DNA from: JADJRG01 sp964474905
GTDB taxonomy: Bacteria; Myxococcota_A; Polyangia; Nannocystales; Nannocystaceae
Direction: 5' to 3'
NCBI GenBank assembly: GCA_964474905.1
Contig: CAYYUP010000001.1
Coordinates: 367,044-431,043 of the forward strand
Length of the DNA stretch: 64,000 nt
The notes under the pieces are model-generated. The model was not told where the DNA came from and did no database searches. It saw only the letters and a list, made by a program, of their open reading frames with translations. The first letter of the stretch is position 1. The number at the start of each line of letters is the position of its first letter. Positions 7,297-16,904 of the stretch are shown one piece after another. A program made the translations under genes and the position numbers.

Positions 7297-8661
7297 ATGG
7301 CCGCTGATCGCCACCTCTTTGGGACCGACGGAATACGCGGGCCCGCGAACATTCACCCGATGACGCCCGAGGTTGCGCTTCGTCTAGGCATGGCCGTCGC
7401 TGCGCATTTTGGTAGGCACGGTCGGGTCGTCATCGGCAAAGACACGCGCCTGAGCGGCTACATGTTTGAGACCGCCTTGGCCGCAGGCGTTTGTGCGATG
7501 GGGGCCGAGGTGATGCTGGTCGGTCCGCTGCCGACTCCAGGTATCGCCTACATTACGCAGTCGATGCGGGCCGACGCGGGGGTCGTGATCTCGGCGAGCC
7601 ACAACGCCTTCGAGGACAACGGCATCAAGCTCTTCGCGGGCGATGGTTTTAAACTGCCCGACGCCGTCGAGGCCGAGCTCGAGCGCCAAATGGTGCCGGG
7701 CGTGCTTGATTCACGGGTGGCTCATGGCGCTGAAATCGGCAAGGCGGTGCGCATCGATGACGCGACCGGTCGCTACATCACCCACCTCAAAGAGACCTTC
7801 CCCTCTGAGCTTCGCCTGGAGGGGCTGAAGATCGTCGTCGATTGTGCCCACGGGGCCGCCTATCGGGTCGCACCGGCGGTTCTCGGTGAGTTGGGCGCGG
7901 AGGTCATCTCGATCGGGGTCGCGCCAAACGGTACTAATATCAATGCCGGTCTCGGGGCGATGCACCCTGAGACGATGCGCAAGGCGGTGCTCGAACACGG
8001 TGCTGATGTCGGCATTGCCCTCGACGGCGATGCCGACCGAGTTGTCTTTTGTGATCAGCGGGGAGCGCTCATCGACGGCGATGCGATCCTGGCGATCTGC
8101 GCCCGGGACCTCGCCGCACGTGGGGCCCTGCGAGGCGACGCGGTTGTCGCGACGATCATGTCCAACATGGGGCTAGAGCGCTGTCTGGCGAGCGATGGCA
8201 TCTCCGTGATTCGTACGCCGGTCGGCGATCGCTACGTCGTCGAGGCGATGGTTCGTGGCGGTTACAGCCTCGGGGGCGAGCAGTCCGGGCACATCCTCTT
8301 CCTCGATCACGGGACCACAGGTGACGGTGTACTCGCGACGTTGCAGGTTCTCATGGTGATGCTGCGCAGCGGTCGGAGCCTCGGGGAGCTGGCCGCTTTG
8401 ATGGTCCGCTTTCCCCAGGTTGCACGGGCGATCCCGGTGGCGAAAAAAATTCCTTTGGCGGAGCTGCCCCAGCTCGGAGCGTTGATCCGCGGCATCGAGG
8501 CAGAACTCGGTGAGGAGGGCAGAGTGGTGATCCGCTACTCGGGCACCGAGTCCAAGCTCCGGGTGATGCTCGAAGGGCCCGAGGCAAACAAACTCGAGGA
8601 GTACGCCAGCCAAATCGACGAGGTCGCGAGCGCCGAGCTGGGTCCGCCTCCTGCGGTCTAA
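7297..8661 (+). CDS. glmM: Phosphoglucosamine mutase
   Basis: Converts glucosamine-6-phosphate to glucosamine-1-phosphate for UDP-GlcNAc synthesis. 454 residues, the family length. Features: RHLFGTDGIRG start, phosphoserine loop VVISASHNAFEDNG, metal-binding loop ALDGDADRV, sugar loop GGEQSGHILF, and phosphate-binding RYSGTESKLRVM. A GTG at 7246 would extend the protein by 17 residues, overlapping cdaR; the ATG directly before the conserved start is preferred. The cdaA-cdaR-glmM order is conserved in Gram-positive bacteria, where GlmM can inhibit CdaA. Confidence 0.95.
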   Translation: MAADRHLFGTDGIRGPANIHPMTPEVALRLGMAVAAHFGRHGRVVIGKDTRLSGYMFETALAAGVCAMGAEVMLVGPLPTPGIAYITQSMRADAGVVISASHNAFEDNGIKLFAGDGFKLPDAVEAELERQMVPGVLDSRVAHGAEIGKAVRIDDATGRYITHLKETFPSELRLEGLKIVVDCAHGAAYRVAPAVLGELGAEVISIGVAPNGTNINAGLGAMHPETMRKAVLEHGADVGIALDGDADRVVFCDQRGALIDGDAILAICARDLAARGALRGDAVVATIMSNMGLERCLASDGISVIRTPVGDRYVVEAMVRGGYSLGGEQSGHILFLDHGTTGDGVLATLQVLMVMLRSGRSLGELAALMVRFPQVARAIPVAKKIPLAELPQLGALIRGIEAELGEEGRVVIRYSGTESKLRVMLEGPEANKLEEYASQIDEVASAELGPPPAV

Positions 8662-8685
8662 AACAGGGCTGCTAAGGTGCTCAAA

Positions 8686-10236
8686 ATGCCAACCGCCTCC
8701 GAGCCCGGGCGCCTTCAGAGCGCTGACGCGAGCGCCCGCGCCGATCGATATACGATCGATGTTGTAGGGATCCCGTCGATCCTGCTGATGGAGCGTGCCG
8801 CCTTAGCCGTCGCCCATGAGATCGTCGAGCGCTTCGTTGAGATCCGTGATGTCGTCGTGCTCTGCGGTCCCGGTAACAACGGCGGTGATGGGCTGGCCCT
8901 TGCACGCGTGCTCCACGGTTGGGGGCTAGGCGTGCGTGTGCATCTCTGTTCGGCGCGGCATAACGATGTCGTCTCCGAGCAGATTTGCCTGGCGAAGGCG
9001 GTGGGCGTAAAAATTCTAGAGGACCACCCAGAGGGCCTTCTGGGGCCTTCTACGTTAGTTGTCGACGCGCTGCTGGGGACCGGTACGAAGGGGGCTCCGC
9101 GAGCAGGGATCGAGTCAGCTCTCCGTTGGTTGATCGCGGCAAAGGGTCCTCGCGTCGCGATCGATGTGCCGACGGGCGTGCATCCTGATAGCGGTGCGAT
9201 CCCAGGAATCGCTGCTTGTGTCGACCTGACTGTGACCATGCAGCGCTCAAAGCCAGGGCTCCACATCACTCCGGGGCGTGAGTACTCGGGGGTCGTTGTG
9301 ATCGCGGATATTGGCCTGTCTGAAGAGCCATGTGATGGTGATGCCGCGGAGGTCGAAGACGTAAGTTTGGTCTCCCCCTGGGCCGTCGCGCGGATTCTAA
9401 AGGACACTGGATCGCAGGCCCGTCACAAGGGCGAGCGTGGGCACGTCGGTGTGCTCGCAGGTTCGCCTGGCACGACAGGAGCTGCGATCCTGGCGGCGAC
9501 GGCCGCTCTGCGGTGTGGTGCGGGCCTAGTGACGGTCTCCGAACTCGAAGTTGGACTCGGTGTGTCGATGATAAGTGCCCGGCCGGAGCTGATGGTCGAG
9601 CCGCTCTCGGTGGGCGCGTGGGGCTCCCTTCCATTGCCGCGAGCGGAGGTTTTGATCGTCGGGCCAGGTCTGACACGTGCATGCGATCGTCGCGATCTGG
9701 CGACGCTCTGGCGCGAGGATCCGCGGCCGGCGATCTGGGATGCATCGGCCCTGGATGAGCTGCCGTCTGGCAAATACCCGCTGGCGGGGCCGCGGATCAT
9801 CACTCCGCACCCCGGCGAGGCGCGGCGGTTGTTGGGCCGCCTGGGCGATGCTGATGAGCGCAGCTTGGATCTACGGGCGGAGCGGCGCTTGGCCGCCCGT
9901 GCGCTCGCGCGTTTAACCGGAGCCGTCGTTGTGCTCAAGGGTGCAGGCACCTTGATCGATGATGGAGTTCGCCTCGCGATCGCTATCAGCGGCGGGGCAG
10001 GCCTCGCGACCGCGGGCAGTGGTGATTGCCTGACGGGTTTTATTGCGGCTCTCGTCGCTGGTGGTCTTGCACCCTTCAAGGCCGCCTGTGTGGGGGTGCA
10101 TCTGCACGGTATTGCCGGTGAACTCGCGGTCGCCGAGCACCCGGGCGCGCTTGCCCTCGATATCGCCGAACTTGCAGGGGCTGCCAGAGTTGCTCCGCCG
10201 GCCCATGTGCGGTGGCCCCAGGTCCGTCGCGCGTGA
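8686..10236 (+). CDS. nnr: Bifunctional NAD(P)H-hydrate repair enzyme (epimerase + dehydratase)
   Basis: Repairs hydrated NADH and NADPH: the N-terminal YjeF domain (about residues 1-210) epimerises NAD(P)HX and the C-terminal kinase-fold domain (about 235-510) dehydrates it using ADP. Motifs: CGPGNNGGDGLALARVL and VVDALLGTGTKG in the first; RGHVGVLAGSPGTTGAA, TPHPGEARRLLG and GSGDCLTGFIAALVAGG (catalytic Asp) in the second. The ATG is chosen because AAGGTG lies 7 bases upstream; a GTG at 8677 is possible. It follows glmM by 24 bases and may be the last gene of the folP run. Confidence 0.93.
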   Translation: MPTASEPGRLQSADASARADRYTIDVVGIPSILLMERAALAVAHEIVERFVEIRDVVVLCGPGNNGGDGLALARVLHGWGLGVRVHLCSARHNDVVSEQICLAKAVGVKILEDHPEGLLGPSTLVVDALLGTGTKGAPRAGIESALRWLIAAKGPRVAIDVPTGVHPDSGAIPGIAACVDLTVTMQRSKPGLHITPGREYSGVVVIADIGLSEEPCDGDAAEVEDVSLVSPWAVARILKDTGSQARHKGERGHVGVLAGSPGTTGAAILAATAALRCGAGLVTVSELEVGLGVSMISARPELMVEPLSVGAWGSLPLPRAEVLIVGPGLTRACDRRDLATLWREDPRPAIWDASALDELPSGKYPLAGPRIITPHPGEARRLLGRLGDADERSLDLRAERRLAARALARLTGAVVVLKGAGTLIDDGVRLAIAISGGAGLATAGSGDCLTGFIAALVAGGLAPFKAACVGVHLHGIAGELAVAEHPGALALDIAELAGAARVAPPAHVRWPQVRRA

Positions 10237-10455
10237 TTTGCGAGCCCATCGATGAGTGCCGACCCAAGACCCCCCTTGTGCGCACACAGAAGGCCTGAGT
10301 CCGGTCTCCACTCCGCTTTTTGGGGGCGGTGGGAACCGGGGGCAGAGCGAGCTGTCAGTCCGGGCATGAACGGCGAACTAGGGCGAGGGCACGCAGTCTG
10401 TGACGAGTGGAGCAAAGTGTGGCAACGTTGGCCGGTGTTCGGCAACGAGAGCGCT

Positions 10456-11466
10456 ATGCGCAGAAGTGCGCGATCCCTCACCCGGGGTGTCTTTGGGCTT
10501 ACGTGCGTATTTGCTGCGATCGCATGCGGTGATCCCAACGCCCAGAGCCCCGTCAAGCCCGTGAAGATCGACGTCGCCGAGTCTCCGCCAGAGAAGAACG
10601 ACGACGCCTACATCAAGCGGTACAAGCTGGCCAAGCAGCGGATCGCCGATCTTGATCGCAACAATCCCATGGCGATTAAGGGCGCGGTTAATCAGCTCGC
10701 CGCGGACCTCCGCCAGATCGCCGAAAAAGCCTCTGATGTGCATCTACGGGCCAATGCAAGCCTCTTGGTTGGTTCGCTCTACGATCTCGCGAAGGACTCC
10801 CGCTCGGCGATCGCATTTTATCGCCAGGCCCACGGGCTGCTGCCCCAGGAGATCGAGCCGGTTCGGATCTTGGCGCTCGCGCTCGGTTCAGATGGTCAGT
10901 ACACCGAGGCTGCAAAGCTGCAAGAGAGAGTCGTCGAGGACGACATGGATGACCTCGCGGCCTGGCTCTTGCTCGGCGAGCTTCACCTCAAGGCGGGCTC
11001 CACCGAGGAGGCCAAGAAGGCCTACATTCGCTACGAGATCCGCCGCAAGGGCCTGCTCGACGGCCTGACCCTGCAAAAGGACGGGGTCTTTGTGACCTCC
11101 GCCGATGATCGTCGGATCTGCGCCGGCGCGTTGACACCGGCCGTCGACAACGGCACCGCGATCGCGCTGCTCTACGCCTTAAAGTTTGAGCCCGAGGCGA
11201 GAGTGCGGGCTGCGCTCCTCGAAACCATGGGTCACCAGCGCCTTGCCGGTTACAAAAAGGCGATCGAGGAGCGGCTCGAAGGCGAGGCCGATCCGGCGGT
11301 TGTCGAGGTCGGTCATTGGGCCCTCAATGAGATTGCGCGTGATCCACTGGACACCCGCCCGGGCCCACCGCCAGAGCTACTCGATCCCGCGGAGCCCGCG
11401 AAGGACGAGACTCCGGCCGGGAAGGGCGACGACCCGCCCCCCGATCCTGCACCCAGCCCGTCATGA
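10456..11466 (+). CDS. TPR-repeat lipoprotein
   Basis: A 336-residue protein starting at an ATG directly before a lipoprotein signal (basic MRRSARSLTR, hydrophobic stretch, CVFAAIACGDP). TPR-like helices occupy about residues 50-190 (AIAFYRQAHGLLPQEIEPVR; AAWLLLGELHLKAGSTEEA). A short HEAT-like part follows (ARVRAALLETMGHQRLAGY) with an acidic Pro-rich tail. It overlaps the ABC ATPase gene by 4 bases, so it probably belongs to the gliding-type ABC system that follows. The frame is open 200 bases upstream, but that part looks non-coding. Confidence 0.8.
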   Translation: MRRSARSLTRGVFGLTCVFAAIACGDPNAQSPVKPVKIDVAESPPEKNDDAYIKRYKLAKQRIADLDRNNPMAIKGAVNQLAADLRQIAEKASDVHLRANASLLVGSLYDLAKDSRSAIAFYRQAHGLLPQEIEPVRILALALGSDGQYTEAAKLQERVVEDDMDDLAAWLLLGELHLKAGSTEEAKKAYIRYEIRRKGLLDGLTLQKDGVFVTSADDRRICAGALTPAVDNGTAIALLYALKFEPEARVRAALLETMGHQRLAGYKKAIEERLEGEADPAVVEVGHWALNEIARDPLDTRPGPPPELLDPAEPAKDETPAGKGDDPPPDPAPSPS

Positions 11467-12479
11467 CACCGCGTCCGCCCGCATCGCTAGAGATCGCGGC
11501 TCTCTCGCATCGCTACCGCGGTGCGTCGGGCTACGCGCTCGATGATGTCTCGTTTTCGGTGCGGCCGGGCGAGCGCTTGGGTCTGCTCGGGCCCAATGGC
11601 GCTGGCAAGTCGACGCTGATGCGCCTCTTCTGCGGGTACTTGGCTGTGCAGGCGCGGCGCGGGCGTCCCCCTGGGGAGGCTCGGATCACCGTTGCGGGCA
11701 TCGATGTGGCTCGCGAGTCCCTGCGCGCTCGTCAGCAGATCGGATATCTGCCCGAGCAGGTGCCGCTTTATCACGAACTTCGGGTTCGCGAGCACCTGGC
11801 CTTTCGGGCACGTGTAAAGGGGCTGGCTCGACGCGAGCGCGAGCGCGAGATCATCCGAGTCTGTGAACTCACCGGTCTCGCGACCATGCTCGAGATCCCG
11901 GTTCATCAGCTCAGCCGTGGTTATCGTCAGCGGGTCGGGATCGCCGACGCGCTGCTCGGCGGACCGCCGCTTTTGGTGCTCGACGAGCCGACGGTGGGTC
12001 TCGATCCCAACCAGGTGCAGGACATCCGCGGCGTGCTCAGGAGCCTGGGTGGTGTGCAGACGCTGATCTTCTCGTCACACATTCTCGCCGAGGTCGCGGC
12101 GCTCTGTGATCGTGTTGTCATCCTCGCTCGGGGCAAAGTTGTTGCCGACGAGGCCGTCGAGCTGGCGACGCCTGCCCACGAGGTGCTCGCCGAGTGGGAG
12201 GTCGGGGTGGCCAAGGTTCGCGAACTCGTCGATCAGGTCGCGGGTCGCTGGCCACCGGAGGCCGTTCGGATCTCCGGCACCAAGGAGCAGGGCTCGTACA
12301 CCACAGTGAAAATAAGCTGCTCAGGAAGCGAAATCGCCGACGAGTTGCGGATCGAACTCGGTCGGGTCAGCGCTCGCCAACAGATCCCGTTGGTCCGCCT
12401 TGAGATCGGCAGGCGCTCGCTCGAGGAGCGCTTCGCCCTGGCAACCGGTGCAGTGGAGGATACCCGGCATGCTCGCTAG
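11463..12479 (+). CDS. ABC transporter ATP-binding protein (GldA-like)
   Basis: A 338-residue ATPase. Walker A (GLLGPNGAGKSTLMRLF), Q-loop region (IGYLPEQVPLY), signature (LSRGYRQRVGIADALLG), Walker B (LLVLDEPTVGLDPNQ) and the switch His (IFSSHILAEV) are intact. A C-terminal extension of about 100 residues is typical of ABC-2 exporters. It overlaps both neighbours and pairs with the membrane/GldG protein downstream. The substrate is unknown. GldA is the gliding-motility name for this arrangement in Bacteroidetes, but many non-gliders have it. Confidence 0.92.
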   Translation: MTPRPPASLEIAALSHRYRGASGYALDDVSFSVRPGERLGLLGPNGAGKSTLMRLFCGYLAVQARRGRPPGEARITVAGIDVARESLRARQQIGYLPEQVPLYHELRVREHLAFRARVKGLARREREREIIRVCELTGLATMLEIPVHQLSRGYRQRVGIADALLGGPPLLVLDEPTVGLDPNQVQDIRGVLRSLGGVQTLIFSSHILAEVAALCDRVVILARGKVVADEAVELATPAHEVLAEWEVGVAKVRELVDQVAGRWPPEAVRISGTKEQGSYTTVKISCSGSEIADELRIELGRVSARQQIPLVRLEIGRRSLEERFALATGAVEDTRHAR

Positions 12480-14700
12480 GGCCTTTGGCGCCGTGTTGCG
12501 CTTCGTCGATGGCACCTACGCGGTCACCCATCGCGAGCTGCTCTCGCTCTTTGTGACGCCGCTCGCCTATCTGGTCGGCACGCTCTTCTTACTCAACCAG
12601 GGTTGGAACTTTGCGCTCCTGCTCAACTTCTTGAACGATCCCTTGGCCGCACCCGGGCCGGTGATGCAGTTCTATTTTGGCGGTTCGTTCTTCATCTTTT
12701 GGCTGCCGGTGATCTTTATTTGCTCCTCGCTGAGCATGCGTTTGGTCGCCGAGGAATTGAAACTGGGGACTCTTGAGGCGCTCTTGACCGCGCCCCTGTC
12801 CCCTTCGCAGATCATCCTCGGCAAGTTCGCGGGGGCTTACAGTTTTTATCTGGCGCTTTGGTTGCCGACGGGGGTCTTTTACGTCCTCCTTCGCGGCGCC
12901 TCTGTGTCGCCTGAGATAGGTCCGATCCTCTCGGGTTATCTCGGCGTACTGCTGGTCGGGGCGACGTTTCTCTCCCTCGGGATTTTTGCCAGCGCCTTGG
13001 TCCGCTCGCAGCTCGCAGCGGCGGTGACCACCTTTGTCAGCTGCACGTTGCTGTTGCTCGCCGGTTTGCTCGTCGACCAAGTTGAAAACCCTTGGGTCGC
13101 CGAGGCGCTGCAGGCCACGAGCCTGCTGGCGATGATGCAAGAACTCGCCCAGGGCATCGTCGACTACCGCTGGATCTTCGTGCATGTCGGCACCTGTGCG
13201 GTACTGCTGGCGGGGGCGATCGCTGTCGTCAATCCCCGGCGTCGTTGGCAGCACCTGCTGCAGATAGTCCTTCTTGCGGTGATCTGCGGCCATCTGGGAG
13301 CCTTCGCCAGCCGTCATATGGGGCGCGACGATTGGACTGCGGGCCACGTCTACACCCTCTCTGAGCGCGCGATCGATGTTCTCGGAGGGCTCGAGGTGCC
13401 GATCGACGTGACCGTGGTTGTGCCTTCGACGATCGGCGGCGGTCGTCCAAACCCGCTTGCGGGCGAACTTCGCGAGGTGTTGCTGCGGATGCGTGGCATC
13501 ACCCGCAACCTCAGAATTCGCTTTCTCGATCCCGACCGTGATCGGCAGCAGGCGGAGGCGACAATCGCCGACTTCGGCTTAGGCGGTCGTGAGCTGGCGG
13601 ATGGCGTCGTGCTCATCCGCGCGGGGCAGGGCAGTAAGCTTCGCAAGGCCCATCTCCTGCCCGGTGATCTAGTGACCTATGCGACAGGTCCTGATGTTCA
13701 GGTCTCAGGGCCGCGGGTCAAGGAATTCCGCGGCGAGGAGGCACTGCTGAGTCGCTTTCTTGCGGTCTCAGATCCCCGTCGCACGGTCATCTGTTACACC
13801 CAGGGCCACGGCGAGCCGGCCTTTGACAGCCTCGAGCCCTACCGCGGCTACGCTCATCTGCGCGACCTGCTGAGCGAGGCCAATCTCGAGGTTCGGCCAG
13901 CGGATTTTGACAGCGAGGACGGGCTTGGCGAGTGCAACATCCTCCTGGTCGCGGGGCCCGAGGGCACGCTGCCGGTTGCTCATGTGCGGGCGGTCGAGCG
14001 CTTTGCGACTGGCGGTGGTGACCTTCTCTTGCTCGTCGGCGCGGTGATCCTTCGCGGTCAGGCAGAGCTCGCTGTGCACGGTTTAGAGCCGCTTACGGCC
14101 CGCTATGGGATTCATTTTGGCGATCGCGTTGTGCTCGATCCGCACCCGGTGCCGGGTGCGACACCTCTCCTGGCGTTCACGCTCGAGGAGGGCTGGGGCG
14201 ATCATCCTGCGGTCCAATCGTTGATCGGCCAACCGGTGTCGCTGATGACGGTGCGTGAGCTCAGCCTCGATTCGGCAAAGGCAACCTTTCTCCTGCAGAG
14301 CAGCGAGCAGGGTTGGGCAGAGGCGGATATCGGCGGTCTCCAGAGCGGTGGGGTGCCGCGGCACGACGCGAGCCGGGATCGCGTGGGTCCGATACCGGTC
14401 GCGGCTGCGGCGGAACTCGGAGGTTCGCGGCTGGTGGTGATCGCCTCGCAGGACTTCGCGCTCAACGCAGTGCTCCGCGCCGATGTCATCTACGATCACG
14501 GTCGTGATTTGATCCTCAACGCGGTCGGTTGGTTGGCGCAGCGCGAGGCGTTGCTCGGGATCCGGGCGCGGCAGCGCGAGCACGTCAAGCTCGTGCTCCA
14601 GAGCGATCAGGTGCGCCGCATGAGCCTCGTCTGCCTAGTGGGTCTTCCGGGCTTTGCCATCGCCTTGGGATTTGTCGTGCTCTGGAGGCGGCGACGATGA
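12469..14700 (+). CDS. ABC-2 permease fused to GldG-like domain
   Basis: A 743-residue protein that combines what are often two genes. The N-terminal 280 residues form six or more membrane helices of an ABC-2 permease (HRELLSLFVTPLAYLVGTLF; GTLEALLTAPLSPSQIILGK is the usual cytosolic loop). Then comes a GldG-type extracytoplasmic domain (ABC_transp_aux: RHMGRDDWTAGHVYTLSERA, VICYTQGHGEPAFDS, LLVAGPEGTLPVAHVRAVERF) and a C-terminal membrane helix. The ATG at 12469 with GGAGG upstream is preferred over a start at 12400. It overlaps the ATPase by 11 bases and the DUF4340 gene by 4. Confidence 0.88.
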   Translation: MLARAFGAVLRFVDGTYAVTHRELLSLFVTPLAYLVGTLFLLNQGWNFALLLNFLNDPLAAPGPVMQFYFGGSFFIFWLPVIFICSSLSMRLVAEELKLGTLEALLTAPLSPSQIILGKFAGAYSFYLALWLPTGVFYVLLRGASVSPEIGPILSGYLGVLLVGATFLSLGIFASALVRSQLAAAVTTFVSCTLLLLAGLLVDQVENPWVAEALQATSLLAMMQELAQGIVDYRWIFVHVGTCAVLLAGAIAVVNPRRRWQHLLQIVLLAVICGHLGAFASRHMGRDDWTAGHVYTLSERAIDVLGGLEVPIDVTVVVPSTIGGGRPNPLAGELREVLLRMRGITRNLRIRFLDPDRDRQQAEATIADFGLGGRELADGVVLIRAGQGSKLRKAHLLPGDLVTYATGPDVQVSGPRVKEFRGEEALLSRFLAVSDPRRTVICYTQGHGEPAFDSLEPYRGYAHLRDLLSEANLEVRPADFDSEDGLGECNILLVAGPEGTLPVAHVRAVERFATGGGDLLLLVGAVILRGQAELAVHGLEPLTARYGIHFGDRVVLDPHPVPGATPLLAFTLEEGWGDHPAVQSLIGQPVSLMTVRELSLDSAKATFLLQSSEQGWAEADIGGLQSGGVPRHDASRDRVGPIPVAAAAELGGSRLVVIASQDFALNAVLRADVIYDHGRDLILNAVGWLAQREALLGIRARQREHVKLVLQSDQVRRMSLVCLVGLPGFAIALGFVVLWRRRR

Positions 14701-16787
14701 GTCTGCGTCCAGAGCCCTTGACCCTCGGCCTGTTGGTGGTCGCGACGCTGAGCGTCGTGCTCGCCTACGCCGATCCTTGGCGAGTCGAGGACAACGGCGC
14801 TCCGCTGGTCTCCAACAAGTCGGCAGCGCGGCGAATCTTTCCCAACCTCGGCGAGCATGATCTCGTGCAGGCGAGCCTCGAAATCCAACGCGAAGGTGGG
14901 CCACGGGTCCGTCTGCTACCCGGCCCCGACGGAAGGCACCAGCTTTTCGTCGACGATGCGCTGCTTGGTTTTGCGGATGCGGATGCGGTCGAGGGTCTTT
15001 GGAGTTCGTTGCGCATGGCGACGACGCTGCGGGCCGTGCCCTCAGGAGTGACGCTTGGCGGCGCCGTGGGCAGCATCGAGGTGGTGATCGGCGACGAGCG
15101 CTTGCACCTCATCGTCGGCGAGAAGACAAGCGATGGCGCGGGTCTCTACGGCACCTTGGTTCACGAGAACAACGTCAATTGGGTGATCGAGACCGAGCTT
15201 GGCGCGATCCTCGAGCAGGACCCTGAGGTGTGGCTGACCCGGCGGCTGCTGCCTGTGGAGCCCGCTGGCATCGATGCGCTCGCCTGGGGATCGCGCTCGC
15301 TCCAGCGGGGCGAGGACGGGCTCTGGCGGGTGAGCCGGGGGCAGCCGGCGATGCTGCTGTCGACGGCGGCGGTCGAGACCCGTTTGGATCGCCTCTTCAA
15401 CGCGGAGGTATCACCCTTGCTGTCGCGAGAGACAGTCGCCGAGGCCGACCTACAAGACTGGTTGACGGTGACTGAATCCGACGGGCGGCAGCATGTGCTT
15501 CGCCTCGCCGGCGAGTGCCCAGATCACCCCGAGTTGCGGCTTTGCGATCGCGGTCCGGGTTTGCTCGGCTGCATCCGTCGGCAGCTCGTCGAGCCTTGGC
15601 CGCTGACAGATGCCGAGGCAGGCATGGTCGAGCCGCAGCTCATTCCCTATGCCTACGGGCGGATTCTTGCGGTTGAGCAGCGGCGTCCGAGCGCCCGTCG
15701 CCTGCGGCGTTTTGGCGGTGGGTGGATGATCGAAGAGCTCGGCGAGCCGGCGATCGACGTCGCCGAGACAGAGGTCTATCGCTGGATAACGGCGCTCTCG
15801 ACCAGTGCTGTCGCGCTCGATCCGAGGGAGCTGGTGGCGAGCGTTGAGCTGGTTGTCGAGAGCGATTCGGGTGTGCGCATGATGCTGCGCTGTGGTCAGG
15901 CCGAGGATGCGTGGCTCTGCCAGCGGGACGAGGGCCCGACCCTGCGGTTGGTGCGGGCCGCTGCGCTCGATCTCGACTTCTCGGCCGAGACCTTTGCGGA
16001 TCGTCGAATGCTCGCGCTCGAGGCCGGTGAGGCCCGCGGTGTCGAGATCCTCCCCGGTCCGGGATCCGACACCGTTCGCCAGAGTGTGCGCCAGGACTTG
16101 GGAGTCTGGAGGCTCGATGCTCCCGCTCACCCCGATGGCAATGGCGCCCTCGACGAGGTCCGTCTGGAGACGCTCATCGCTACCTTTGGCAGCCTGCGGG
16201 CGGATGCCTGGGTCGACGTGCCGGACTCGCCGATCTCCCGCACGCTCCGGGTCGAGCGCACACCCATTCGAGGGCAGTCCTCAGAGTTGGTGCTCGATCT
16301 TTACCCGCAGTGCATCGCCCATGTTCCAGGAAATGCCCGTTCGGCCAGGTTGAGTTCGGAGGCCTGCGCGATCCTCAACGACGATCTGCTCTTCAACGAT
16401 CCGCTGCGCTATTGGATCGGTCGGGCGAGGACGATCGAAGCCATCGAGGGAGAGTCGACGACGATCCTGCGGCAGAGCAGTGGTGGCACCTGGGGAGTTG
16501 ATGGAGACGCTCCTGAGGGCTCCGCAGACCGCTGGTCGAACGATCTGCGGGCTTGGGACTCCTGGCGTTCGGCCTCTTTGCGACGGGGCACTCCAAAGGA
16601 TGTTGCCCCTTTGCAGCTCCACATCCGCCGTGTCGATGGCATCACGATCTCTGCGGAGATCGGTCCCGATTGGTTACGGCTTCGCGGGCGTGATTGGTAC
16701 TACGTGCGGGATGGCGGGCCCTCGGAGGTTGAGCCTCGGCAGCTCGGCGAAGCTCAAGATCCGCAAGCCGGGGAGGGCGAGCAGTGA
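14697..16787 (+). CDS. DUF4340 family membrane-anchored protein
   Basis: A 696-residue protein with one N-terminal membrane anchor (LTLGLLVVATLSVVLAYADP) and a large extracytoplasmic part. Repeated blocks such as VGSIEVVIGDERLHLIVGEK, followed by a short linker and a LAWGSRSLQRGEDGLWRV-type strand, match the DUF4340 style. DUF4340 genes usually follow gldG-type genes, as here (ATGA overlap). Function unknown; probably a periplasmic part of the ABC system. The stop codon overlaps a further ATG (TGATG) that runs into the sequence gap. Confidence 0.8.
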   Translation: MSLRPEPLTLGLLVVATLSVVLAYADPWRVEDNGAPLVSNKSAARRIFPNLGEHDLVQASLEIQREGGPRVRLLPGPDGRHQLFVDDALLGFADADAVEGLWSSLRMATTLRAVPSGVTLGGAVGSIEVVIGDERLHLIVGEKTSDGAGLYGTLVHENNVNWVIETELGAILEQDPEVWLTRRLLPVEPAGIDALAWGSRSLQRGEDGLWRVSRGQPAMLLSTAAVETRLDRLFNAEVSPLLSRETVAEADLQDWLTVTESDGRQHVLRLAGECPDHPELRLCDRGPGLLGCIRRQLVEPWPLTDAEAGMVEPQLIPYAYGRILAVEQRRPSARRLRRFGGGWMIEELGEPAIDVAETEVYRWITALSTSAVALDPRELVASVELVVESDSGVRMMLRCGQAEDAWLCQRDEGPTLRLVRAAALDLDFSAETFADRRMLALEAGEARGVEILPGPGSDTVRQSVRQDLGVWRLDAPAHPDGNGALDEVRLETLIATFGSLRADAWVDVPDSPISRTLRVERTPIRGQSSELVLDLYPQCIAHVPGNARSARLSSEACAILNDDLLFNDPLRYWIGRARTIEAIEGESTTILRQSSGGTWGVDGDAPEGSADRWSNDLRAWDSWRSASLRRGTPKDVAPLQLHIRRVDGITISAEIGPDWLRLRGRDWYYVRDGGPSEVEPRQLGEAQDPQAGEGEQ

Positions 16788-16804
16788 TGGCATCAAAGGG
16801 TGAT
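16787..16804 (+). CDS. Possible start of a gene lost in the assembly gap
   Basis: An ATG overlaps the stop of the DUF4340 gene (TGATG) with a GGAGG-like sequence about 14 bases upstream; six codons (MASKGD) are visible before the gap. Translational coupling is common in this operon, so a further plus-strand gene may begin here. Only six residues can be read, so this could equally be chance. Confidence 0.3.
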
Positions 16805-16904
16805 NNNNNNNNNNNNNNNNNNNNNNNNNNNNNNNNNNNNNNNNNNNNNNNNNNNNNNNNNNNNNNNNNNNNNNNNNNNNNNNNNNNNNNNNNNNNNNNN
16901 NNNN
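16805..16904. other. Assembly gap (100 N)
   Basis: Exactly 100 N, the customary placeholder for a gap of unknown length. It hides the 3' end of the minus-strand lipoprotein gene on its right and whatever follows the DUF4340 gene on its left. Confidence 0.99.
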
